Shown here piece by piece: positions 1 to 5,417 of a stretch of 5,940 nt of DNA. Source of the stretch: Dysgonamonadaceae bacterium. GTDB lineage: Bacteria; Bacteroidota; Bacteroidia; Bacteroidales; Azobacteroidaceae. The notes under the pieces are model-generated. The model saw only the letters and a list, made by a program, of their open reading frames with translations, did not search any database and was not told the origin of the DNA. The stretch is taken from the NCBI GenBank assembly GCA_031276105.1, contig JAISNS010000090.1:1-5940 (forward strand), in the 5' to 3' direction. The position numbers and the translations under genes are program-made. How positions within the stretch are numbered: the first letter of the stretch is position 1; every line of letters starts with the position of its first letter.

Positions 1-749
1 CTTTCACCGCAGCAGAAGTTCCCGAAAACATGCGTGCACGTTCCGGCAGCGTAAATTTGGTAGATATCGACAACGACGGCAATCAGGACTACGCGAATAC
101 CGGCTGGAGAGATGGCTGGGCTACAGCTTTTGCAATCAATAAATTAGCGAATGGCTCCCTTCCGTCCAATACGCCTCCTTCCGCACCGGAAAACTTTTTG
201 GTTTCTTACAACAACGGAAAATACAATTTGTCGTGGAATGCTGCCGGCGATACGGAAACAGCAACCGACGCCCTTCGATACAACCTGTTCATCGTTGACG
301 AAAAAAACGACCGGATTTTTGCATACGCTCCGGTGGATACCCTCAGCGGAAAACTAAAAACCGGTGGTGGAAACATTACTCTAATCAATCAAACTTCTTT
401 TGAGGTGAAATTGTCGGAAGGGAAGTATCGTTTTGGCATCCAGTCTATCGACCAGGCTGACGCGGGCAGTGGTTTTGAGACTTATACTTATGAACCCATT
501 ATTGACCAAATTAAAAACATTTCGCTTTCCGATGTAAAATTAAATTCAAAAGATAGGCGTATTGAAATCCGAAATACGGCTTCCTCAGAAATCAGCTATT
601 CGATAACAACGGTTAATGGACAGACAGTAGAAAAAGGAATTGCCGGAACCGGATCAACCTGCTCCTTACAACGTCTAATTCCCGGTATTTATTTAGTAAA
701 ATTGACCGGCAACAATAACAGTTTCTATCAAAAAGTAATAGTTTTCTAA
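1..749 (+). CDS. C-terminal part of a T9SS-secreted FG-GAP/fibronectin III-like surface protein (5' end outside window)
   Basis: The reading frame is open from base 3 to the TAA at 747-749 (248 codons seen). The gene starts before the window, so the ATG at 30 is internal and not a real start. Near fragment residues 20-30 the motif VDIDNDGNQDY matches the Asp/Asn-rich calcium loop of FG-GAP/VCBS repeats. A fibronectin III-like beta-sandwich follows at about 58-155, opening with PPSAPENF, with LSWNAAGD and ending in YRFGIQSID. The last ~75 residues resemble a type A T9SS sorting domain: ITTVNGQTVEKG, then LIPGIYLVKL and a terminal QKVIVF. The usual YPNP start of that domain is not seen. By family knowledge such proteins cross the outer membrane through the Por system, and the tail is cleaved or anchored to the surface. 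The catalytic or binding part, if any, lies upstream, so function is unknown. A strong terminator follows 28 bp after the stop. Confidence 0.85.
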   Translation, partial: FTAAEVPENMRARSGSVNLVDIDNDGNQDYANTGWRDGWATAFAINKLANGSLPSNTPPSAPENFLVSYNNGKYNLSWNAAGDTETATDALRYNLFIVDEKNDRIFAYAPVDTLSGKLKTGGGNITLINQTSFEVKLSEGKYRFGIQSIDQADAGSGFETYTYEPIIDQIKNISLSDVKLNSKDRRIEIRNTASSEISYSITTVNGQTVEKGIAGTGSTCSLQRLIPGIYLVKLTGNNNSFYQKVIVF

Positions 750-777
750 ATCACCGGTGTAAAATAAAGTGCAATTA

Positions 778-819
778 AAAAGTCTCTCATTCGGCATCAG
801 GCAGGAATGAGAGACTTTT
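778..819 (+). terminator. Rho-independent terminator after the T9SS cargo gene
   Basis: A perfect 15-bp inverted repeat pairs 778-792 (AAAAGTCTCTCATTC) with 805-819, leaving a 12-base loop. The A-rich left flank and T-rich right arm, followed by AATTTT at 820-825, give it the form of a terminator on either strand. It lies 28 bp after the TAA of the upstream gene and ends that transcription unit. No minus-strand gene reads into it. Confidence 0.85.
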
Positions 820-913
820 AATTTTGCGAATGCGAATGCGCTGCAGCAATGCCATTTTTTACTACTTACTTCATCTTTCACGCCGAAAATGATAAAATCT
901 AAAATTAAAAAAC

Positions 914-921
914 TATATTTG
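914..921 (+). promoter_or_regulatory. Candidate Bacteroidota -7 promoter element of the TPR-HTH gene
   Basis: TATATTTG at 914-921 fits the TAnnTTTG -7 consensus of the Bacteroidota primary sigma factor and lies 31 bp before the ATG at 953. Transcription would begin near 926-928, giving a short leader of about 25 bases. I find no TTTG-like -33 element at the expected 19-21 bp upstream, where the sequence is simply A/T-rich. The promoter may therefore be weak or activator-dependent. No strong Shine-Dalgarno is present, only a GAAAG at 944-948. Confidence 0.5.
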
Positions 922-952
922 CCAAAGAATTTGTTTTTTCATAGAAAGATTA

Positions 953-2773
953 ATGGAAGAAAATAAAATATATGATGTTTTGTTAGGGAAAAGAAGTGTT
1001 TTATTCTTTATTCTCATAGTGTATTGTCCCCTCATTTCTGTCGCAAATGAAAGCAAAAAGGCAAGTATATTGACCTATTCCAAACAATTTGTAAAGAAAG
1101 AATGTGGTGAAAACGAAAAAACCCGTCCTCACTTTCATTTGTTGGATTCTCTGATTGGTTCGCAAAATATTTCGGAAGAGGATTTTAGAAAAGCGCTCAA
1201 CAGCAGCGCCGTAATTTTTCACCAACAAGGGAACTTAATTGCAATCATTGAGTTTTATTTGCATATCGTATCTTACTACAAACAAATAGCCAATCCTTCC
1301 GATGAGCAAATAAAATCGCTGACGCTATTTTATATTCCATTGGGCGTTGCTCACGAGGAATTAGGTATGTGGAACCGCGCGATGGATTTTTATTTCGAGG
1401 CTTTGGCTTTGGCGGAAACATACCGCCTCGATCCGGTAAAATCAATGATATATAATAATTTAGGAACCGTTCATTACCGGCGTAACGAGTTGGAAAAAGC
1501 AGAATTTTATCTTCTTAAAGCTATTGAAATTAACCAAAAAGCCGGCATAAAAAAAGAATTATTCAACAATTATAATAATCTGGCCGGCGTCTATATCAAC
1601 CGCAAAGAATACAATCAGGCATTGGATTATTCTTTACTTGCCATTCAACAACTGAATTATAAAGAAGATATTTATTCCTATTACGGTATGCAAACCAATA
1701 TTGCCAATATTTATTTCATGAAAAAGGATTATAAATTGGCGATCAGTTATCTGCTGAATGCAATGGAATATCAAGAAAAACAGGGATTTACAAACGATTT
1801 AGTACAAACTTACGTTTTATTTTCAAATGCTTACGAAATGTTGGGCGCCGCCGATTCTGCTCACGTGTACATGGAAAAAGCGTTATATCTGGCCAAATAT
1901 TTAAACAATAAACATATAGAAAGCCGCATCCTGCAAGAAGCCGCAAGATATCACGAAAGAAACAATCAGCCGAAAGCGGCGTATCAAGCCTTGAAAGAAG
2001 CTTATATGATCAACGACTCCATTTCAATGATTGATAATCAACAAAAAACAAATGATTTGGAAAAAATGTATGCCGCCGAAAAGAAAATCCGGGAAAACGA
2101 ATTGCAAATCAAAAATATTACCTTGCAAAAGTTGGCGTCCGACCGGCTGTGGATTATTTCGGCTTCCGTAGCGTTGTCGCTGATTATTGTGGTTTTATAT
2201 TTGATTAATTATTCCAAAAACAAAGAAAAAGAACGTAAAAACGAAGAATTGCTGTTGCAACACCAAGCCGAATTGCACGAGAAAGAAAAAGAATTGCAGC
2301 GGCGAAAGGAACAGGAATTGAATTATACGATTGATGAAAAAAACCGGGAACTGACCTCTTATACGCTTTATATGATTAAAAACAACGAGTTGATTACCGA
2401 ACTGAAAAATGAATTGAAACAATTACTCATACACTTAAACCCGAAAGACCGGCAAAACAGAGAGCAGATACGACAATTGCTGAATAAATTGAGTCACCAA
2501 CATTCGACGGATAATTGGGGAGAATTCAGCTATTATTTCGAAAAAGTCCATCCTTCTTTTTATCATAACTTGGAAAAACGTTATCCTGATTTAACGCCAA
2601 AAGAAAAGCGGCTTTGCGCGTTTCTGGAATTGGGACTTTCTTCCAAAGAAATATCGGCTATTACGTTTAAAGAGGTACGCAGTGTCGAATCCGCTCGAAA
2701 CCGGTTAAGGAAGAAATTGAAAATCAGTCAGGATGACAATATTACCGAATTTTTACATAATACGATCGCCTGA
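953..2773 (+). CDS. Membrane-spanning TPR protein with cytoplasmic LuxR/GerE-like HTH domain (transcriptional regulator)
   Basis: This is a complete 606-residue protein. Residues 14-31 form a hydrophobic signal peptide or anchor (SVLFFILIVYCPLISVA). About six tetratricopeptide-like helical hairpins follow near 124-157, 164-197, 204-236, 244-277, 284-317 and 324-354, with recurring NNLG/A..Y....Y..A patterns. A charged coiled coil (365-397) leads into one membrane helix at 399-420, flanked on its C-side by the basic stretch SKNKEKERKN, which places the C-terminus in the cytoplasm. A second coiled coil (422-500) contains the segment TIDEKNRELTSYTLYMIKNN (459-478), of a kind common in Bacteroidota proteins of this design. 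Residues 547-591 read LTPKEKRLCAF..LSSKEIS..SVESARNRLRKKL, a GerE-type helix-turn-helix. The inferred role is that periplasmic TPRs sense a partner and the HTH acts on DNA. Target and ligand are unknown. The ATG start fits the signal peptide, and an in-frame alternative is not needed. Confidence 0.85.
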   Translation: MEENKIYDVLLGKRSVLFFILIVYCPLISVANESKKASILTYSKQFVKKECGENEKTRPHFHLLDSLIGSQNISEEDFRKALNSSAVIFHQQGNLIAIIEFYLHIVSYYKQIANPSDEQIKSLTLFYIPLGVAHEELGMWNRAMDFYFEALALAETYRLDPVKSMIYNNLGTVHYRRNELEKAEFYLLKAIEINQKAGIKKELFNNYNNLAGVYINRKEYNQALDYSLLAIQQLNYKEDIYSYYGMQTNIANIYFMKKDYKLAISYLLNAMEYQEKQGFTNDLVQTYVLFSNAYEMLGAADSAHVYMEKALYLAKYLNNKHIESRILQEAARYHERNNQPKAAYQALKEAYMINDSISMIDNQQKTNDLEKMYAAEKKIRENELQIKNITLQKLASDRLWIISASVALSLIIVVLYLINYSKNKEKERKNEELLLQHQAELHEKEKELQRRKEQELNYTIDEKNRELTSYTLYMIKNNELITELKNELKQLLIHLNPKDRQNREQIRQLLNKLSHQHSTDNWGEFSYYFEKVHPSFYHNLEKRYPDLTPKEKRLCAFLELGLSSKEISAITFKEVRSVESARNRLRKKLKISQDDNITEFLHNTIA

Positions 2774-2781
2774 CGGACTAC

Positions 2782-3975
2782 TCACCAACTATATCTTACT
2801 CCTGCATTTATCCCGATAATCAAGGGATTCTCCGTCCGGGCGCTTTCCGGTTGATTGTTTTTTAAATAGTAACTTACTTTCGGCTCAAAATAGATGCCAT
2901 AATTTTTAATCAGCTTATATTCAATCCCGAATGCTGCATTTAACGACCACTGCCATCCGTCGATTTTTTGAGTAAAAGAAATGTTTTCAACCGAATTGAG
3001 GAAATGCTCGCTTTGCGAATAATGCGACCACAATCCCTTTTCAAGCATAATACCCGTAGCGAGATAAAGCCCCCATTTGCTCCAACGACTACCGGTTATC
3101 TTTGTATGCAAATTGAGTGGAACCCCCAGATAATGCAACTTTAAAGTAGCGCTTTTATTCGATTCCTTATTTTCGAACCGGGAAGAGAGGAAGGTATAAA
3201 CCAAACCGCTTTCGACGGCAAACCGGTTGTTTATGTCTTTTTTGAAAGTAAGTCCAAAAGAAAGAGGCGGATAATGTTCTCTCTCGGAGAAATCTTCTCC
3301 GGTAAGCAGCGCCGGCCGTAGCGGAAGCGGCGCATTGGATACTATTTTCTCCGCCTCCGCATACGAAAAAAAATCGGAATTGTTCGATGCTCGATCGCTC
3401 ATCGCCCATAAAGCTCCTCCCGAACCAATATGAAAGGCCAAACTTGTTTCCTTTTGGGAAACAGCAGCATAAACAATCGTATCGTAGTTGTTTGCCGGTA
3501 ACTTGTACGGTAATTCTTTCTGAGAAGCCGGCTGTTCGGCAGCAGGCAAATCCGCGACGGATGCTTGCGGCTCATTTACATCAAAATCGGGAACAGGTTT
3601 TGTTTCAACGGTTTTTCTTCCCGTTTGCCGGGAATAAGCGTTGCGTTGATCTCGGTGATTTGAAGGCAAAACAGTTGATAAATTTTCTTCGTCAGGTATT
3701 TCTTTTGTAACCTGCGTTTCATAATCGGGTAATTGTCCGGTTGTTCCATCGTCTGTAAATTTATTGTTATACAAAAATATTAATCCTCCCAATACAATGA
3801 CAGCTACTGCCGCCGCACTTGAAATCCAAAGCCAAAGAACCTTTTTCCCCGGTTTTTTATTCAGGCGTTTTTCTATTTCGCCCCAAAGCGTGTCGTCCAA
3901 CGGCAATGAATAATGTTTCAATTTTTCTTTGATAACATTGTCGAAAACATTCGTATTTTTATTTGTTCCGTGCAT
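2782..3975 (-). CDS. Sigma-linked membrane protein: anti-sigma-like N-terminus, one TM span, outer-membrane beta-barrel-like C-terminus
   Basis: This 397-residue protein is the second gene of the sigma-factor operon, starting 6 bp after the sigma stop. Residues 11-38 (FDNVIKEKL.., then LDDTLWGEIEKRL) resemble the short cytoplasmic N-terminus common to Bacteroidota proteins encoded next to ECF sigma factors. A basic patch (KKPGKK) precedes a membrane helix at about 46-69. Residues 70-170 are a low-complexity linker rich in P, E, Q, T and D. From about 179 to the end, alternating aromatic and glycine-rich strands occur (LSFGLTFKKD, FAVESGLVYTFLSS, LHYLGVPLNLH, WGLYLATGIM, WQWSLNAAFGIEYKL, IIGINAGVRYSW), like the porin/OMP_b-brl family, and the chain ends in an aromatic residue as many barrels do. 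No zinc-binding HxxxCxxC anti-sigma motif and no FecR domain is visible. Anti-sigma activity is inferred from position and layout. The gene ends 8 bp from the stop of the convergent TPR gene. Confidence 0.75.
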   Translation of the reverse strand: MHGTNKNTNVFDNVIKEKLKHYSLPLDDTLWGEIEKRLNKKPGKKVLWLWISSAAAVAVIVLGGLIFLYNNKFTDDGTTGQLPDYETQVTKEIPDEENLSTVLPSNHRDQRNAYSRQTGRKTVETKPVPDFDVNEPQASVADLPAAEQPASQKELPYKLPANNYDTIVYAAVSQKETSLAFHIGSGGALWAMSDRASNNSDFFSYAEAEKIVSNAPLPLRPALLTGEDFSEREHYPPLSFGLTFKKDINNRFAVESGLVYTFLSSRFENKESNKSATLKLHYLGVPLNLHTKITGSRWSKWGLYLATGIMLEKGLWSHYSQSEHFLNSVENISFTQKIDGWQWSLNAAFGIEYKLIKNYGIYFEPKVSYYLKNNQPESARTENPLIIGINAGVRYSW

Positions 3976-3981
3976 TTTTTA

Positions 3982-4530
3982 TCAATATGCGTTTTGCATT
4001 TTACTTTGTAATAATTGCCGCGCGCGCGCCAGTTGCGAACGGGAAGAGGCTTCTTTAATGCCCAACATTCGGGCTATCTCGGCGTGTGAATAGCCTTCCA
4101 CTGCATACAGGTTGAAAACCGTTCTGAAACCGGGCGGAAGTTCGTTGATATGACCGGTAATTTCGTCGGCCGATAGCTTGGCGACTATCGAAACATCGAA
4201 ATCGTCCGTAATCGTTCCTTCGTAATCTTCCATATTTACATTTAAACGCCATACTTTTGTGCTTCGCAAATATTCCAGCGCCGTTGTTACAAATACTTTT
4301 TTCATCCACGCTTCAAAAGAACCGCTTCCCGAATAATCGCCGATTTTAGTGAAAACTTTAATAAAACCCTCTTGCAGTATATCCTTAGCCGTTTCTTTTT
4401 CTTTCACATAACGAAAACAAATAGCCAGCATTGCAGAAGCATATAACTCATACAGTTTTTTTCTTGCTTCTGCATCTTTGCGTTTACATGATGCAATTAT
4501 CCGGTTCAGTTCAGACATTTTATCGTCCAT
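3982..4530 (-). CDS. ECF-type RNA polymerase sigma factor (sigma-70 family)
   Basis: The 182-residue length is typical of an ECF sigma factor, which has only regions 2 and 4. Region 2 spans about 22-90: FRYVKEKETAKDILQEGFIK (39-58) covers the core-polymerase-binding helix, and GSFEAWMKKVFVTTALEYLR (70-89) covers the -10-recognising helix. An acidic linker follows (about 98-120). Region 4 spans about 125-178, with LPPGFRTVFNLYAVEGYSHA (131-150), then EIARMLGIKEASSRSQLARA (151-170), a helix-turn-helix for -35 binding. It directs RNA polymerase to a dedicated regulon, probably including its own operon. The next gene, 6 bp downstream, encodes a membrane protein likely to hold it at the inner membrane. 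The ATG at 4530 is taken as the start; Met5 at 4518 is an equally plausible alternative, since neither has a clear ribosome-binding site. Confidence 0.93.
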   Translation of the reverse strand: MDDKMSELNRIIASCKRKDAEARKKLYELYASAMLAICFRYVKEKETAKDILQEGFIKVFTKIGDYSGSGSFEAWMKKVFVTTALEYLRSTKVWRLNVNMEDYEGTITDDFDVSIVAKLSADEITGHINELPPGFRTVFNLYAVEGYSHAEIARMLGIKEASSRSQLARARQLLQSKMQNAY

Positions 4531-4553
4531 TGTTTATTAGATGAAAAAACGGT

Positions 4554-4588
4554 TAAAAACGTTGCATAAGATATAAAAATCGTTTTTA
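4554..4588 (-). repeat. Inverted repeat with an extra direct copy, upstream of the sigma operon
   Basis: TAAAAACG at 4554-4561 is the inverse of CGTTTTTA at 4581-4588, with a 19-base spacer. A further copy of AAAAACG sits at 4545-4551, ten bases from the first, so the right arm could pair with either. The elements lie 15-58 bp upstream of the sigma-factor ATG and just downstream of its candidate -7 site. They could be an operator, a leader hairpin, or chance in AT-rich DNA; the stem is AT-rich and weak. Confidence 0.35.
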
Positions 4589-4596
4589 CAAAAATA
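4589..4596 (-). promoter_or_regulatory. Candidate -7 promoter element of the sigma-factor operon
   Basis: On the minus strand this reads TATTTTTG, fitting TAnnTTTG, 58 bp upstream of the sigma ATG. Upstream of it is a T-rich tract without a clear TTTG -33 element. It is a tentative primary-sigma promoter; an ECF-dependent autoregulated promoter in the same 199-bp region cannot be excluded, because the recognition sequence of this sigma factor is unknown. Confidence 0.35.
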
Positions 4597-4673
4597 CATA
4601 AAAAAATAAAATTTACCTCCGGCAGATAAAAAAGAAAGATTGAAGAACTATTTTTTTAGCGGGAAAAATAAAA

Positions 4674-4681
4674 TACCTTTG
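4674..4681 (+). promoter_or_regulatory. Candidate -7 promoter element of rsmG
   Basis: TACCTTTG is an exact TAnnTTTG match, followed by CAACAAATTTG. A T-tract at 4651-4657 occupies roughly the -33 position. Transcription would begin near 4687, leaving a leader of about 43 bases before the TTG start at 4730. It diverges from the sigma-operon promoter within the same intergenic region. Confidence 0.6.
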
Positions 4682-4729
4682 CAACAAATTTGGGTTTAAT
4701 CCCTTTATAATCATTAATTCATTATTCGA

Positions 4730-5353
4730 TTGGATATAATTAAAAAATATTTTCCGCAGATTACGGAGCGGCAGGAGGTACAATTAGCCGCTCTTTCCGG
4801 CTTATATACCGCTTGGAATAGCAAAATCAATCTTATTTCGCGAAAAGATATTGGAAACTTATATGAAAAACACATCCTTCATTCGTTGGGAATTGCGAAA
4901 GTAATTCGTTTCACAGACCATTCGGCAGTCTTGGATGTGGGAACGGGCGGCGGATTTCCCGGAATACCGTTAGCTATTTTGTTTCCCAATGTCCGTTTCC
5001 TTTTGATTGACGGCGTCGGTAAAAAAATCGGGGCAGCGGAAGCGATTGCCCGGCAAATCCAACTCGACAACGTGGAATGTAAACAGGAACGGGCGGAAGA
5101 TGAAAAAAACAAATTCGATTTTGTGGTTAGTCGCGCCGTCATGCCTCTGGCCGGTTTGGTTCGGGCGGCCAAAAAAAACCTTGCCCGCGAGCAGCAAAAC
5201 GCGCTTCCCAACGGCTTTCTTTGCCTGAAAGGCGGCGATTTGCAGGAAGAATTGAAGCCTTTCCGCAACAAAGCCGTTACCTACGATTTGGAAGAATACT
5301 TTGAAGAAGATTTTTTCAAAACAAAAAAAGTGATTTACCTGCCGGCAGGATAA
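4730..5353 (+). CDS. rsmG: 16S rRNA (guanine527-N7)-methyltransferase RsmG (GidB)
   Basis: This 207-residue protein is of normal RsmG length. It transfers a methyl group from S-adenosylmethionine to N7 of G527 in the 530 loop of 16S rRNA, in the cytoplasm; loss of RsmG in other bacteria gives low-level streptomycin resistance. Visible family marks are WNSKINLISRKDI (29-41), HILHSLGIAKV (48-58), the SAM-binding loop LDVGTGGGFPGIPLAI (68-83), the acidic residue D94 after strand 2 in LLIDGVGKK, FVVSRAVMPLAGL (121-133) and LCLKGGDL (144-151). Many homologues read DS at 94-95, where this protein has DG. The start is set at TTG 4730: an in-frame TAA at 4715-4717 closes the frame upstream, no ATG lies between, and DIIKKYFPQ aligns with the usual N-terminus. 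ATT at 4721 or 4724 would be rarer alternatives. The gene is monocistronic, with its own promoter and terminator. Confidence 0.95.
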   Translation: MDIIKKYFPQITERQEVQLAALSGLYTAWNSKINLISRKDIGNLYEKHILHSLGIAKVIRFTDHSAVLDVGTGGGFPGIPLAILFPNVRFLLIDGVGKKIGAAEAIARQIQLDNVECKQERAEDEKNKFDFVVSRAVMPLAGLVRAAKKNLAREQQNALPNGFLCLKGGDLQEELKPFRNKAVTYDLEEYFEEDFFKTKKVIYLPAG

Positions 5354-5355
5354 AA

Positions 5356-5403
5356 CAGCGCGGCTGCCTCTAAATCTATTAGAACCAGCCGCGTTGCTTT
5401 TTT
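5356..5403 (+). terminator. Rho-independent terminator between rsmG and the convergent FISUMP gene
   Basis: CAGCGCGGCTG (5356-5366) pairs with 5386-5396 in an 11-bp GC-rich stem with one G-T wobble. Inside the loop, TCTAA (5369-5373) pairs with TTAGA (5379-5383), adding an inner stem over a 5-base loop. A T6 run at 5398-5403 follows. It begins 3 bp after the rsmG stop. On the minus strand the stem is followed by TTTTATCC, so it may also stop the convergent gene, whose stop codon is at 5418-5420. Confidence 0.85.
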
Positions 5404-5417
5404 GTTGCTTTTAATTT

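Noticed and set aside
30..32. ATG at 30 as the start of the first gene
   Set aside because: The frame is open to the window edge and the protein lacks a signal peptide here, starting in mid-domain; the real start is upstream.
2195..2422. A phenylalanine-rich minus-strand open frame that could suggest a hydrophobic peptide
   Set aside because: It is the reverse complement of the Glu/Lys-rich coiled coil of the TPR-HTH protein, which yields Phe/Leu codons automatically.
2772..2836. Inverted repeat GACGGA / TCCGTC around the convergent stops
   Set aside because: It has only six paired bases with a loop of more than 50 bases and no T-run; probably chance.
2836..2863. CCGG-loop-CCGG followed by TTGATTGTTTTTT as a terminator for the TPR-HTH gene
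   Set aside because: The stem is only 4 bp, the T-run begins 7 bases later, and it lies within the coding region of the opposite gene. It is too weak to call.
3387..3710. A 107-codon open frame on the plus strand, opposite the sigma-linked membrane protein
   Set aside because: It lies wholly antisense to a well-supported gene, has no recognisable domain, and its composition mirrors the linker and barrel codons of the opposite strand.
4537..4599. A 20-codon minus-strand ORF upstream of the sigma gene, preceded by GGAGGT at 4615-4620, as a possible leader peptide
   Set aside because: The spacing from GGAGGT to the ATG is too long (about 16 bases), the organism type rarely uses Shine-Dalgarno, and its start overlaps the candidate -7 element.
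4879..5271. A 130-codon open frame on the minus strand within rsmG
   Set aside because: It is fully antisense to a conserved enzyme gene; its Ser/Arg/Lys-rich product has no family resemblance.
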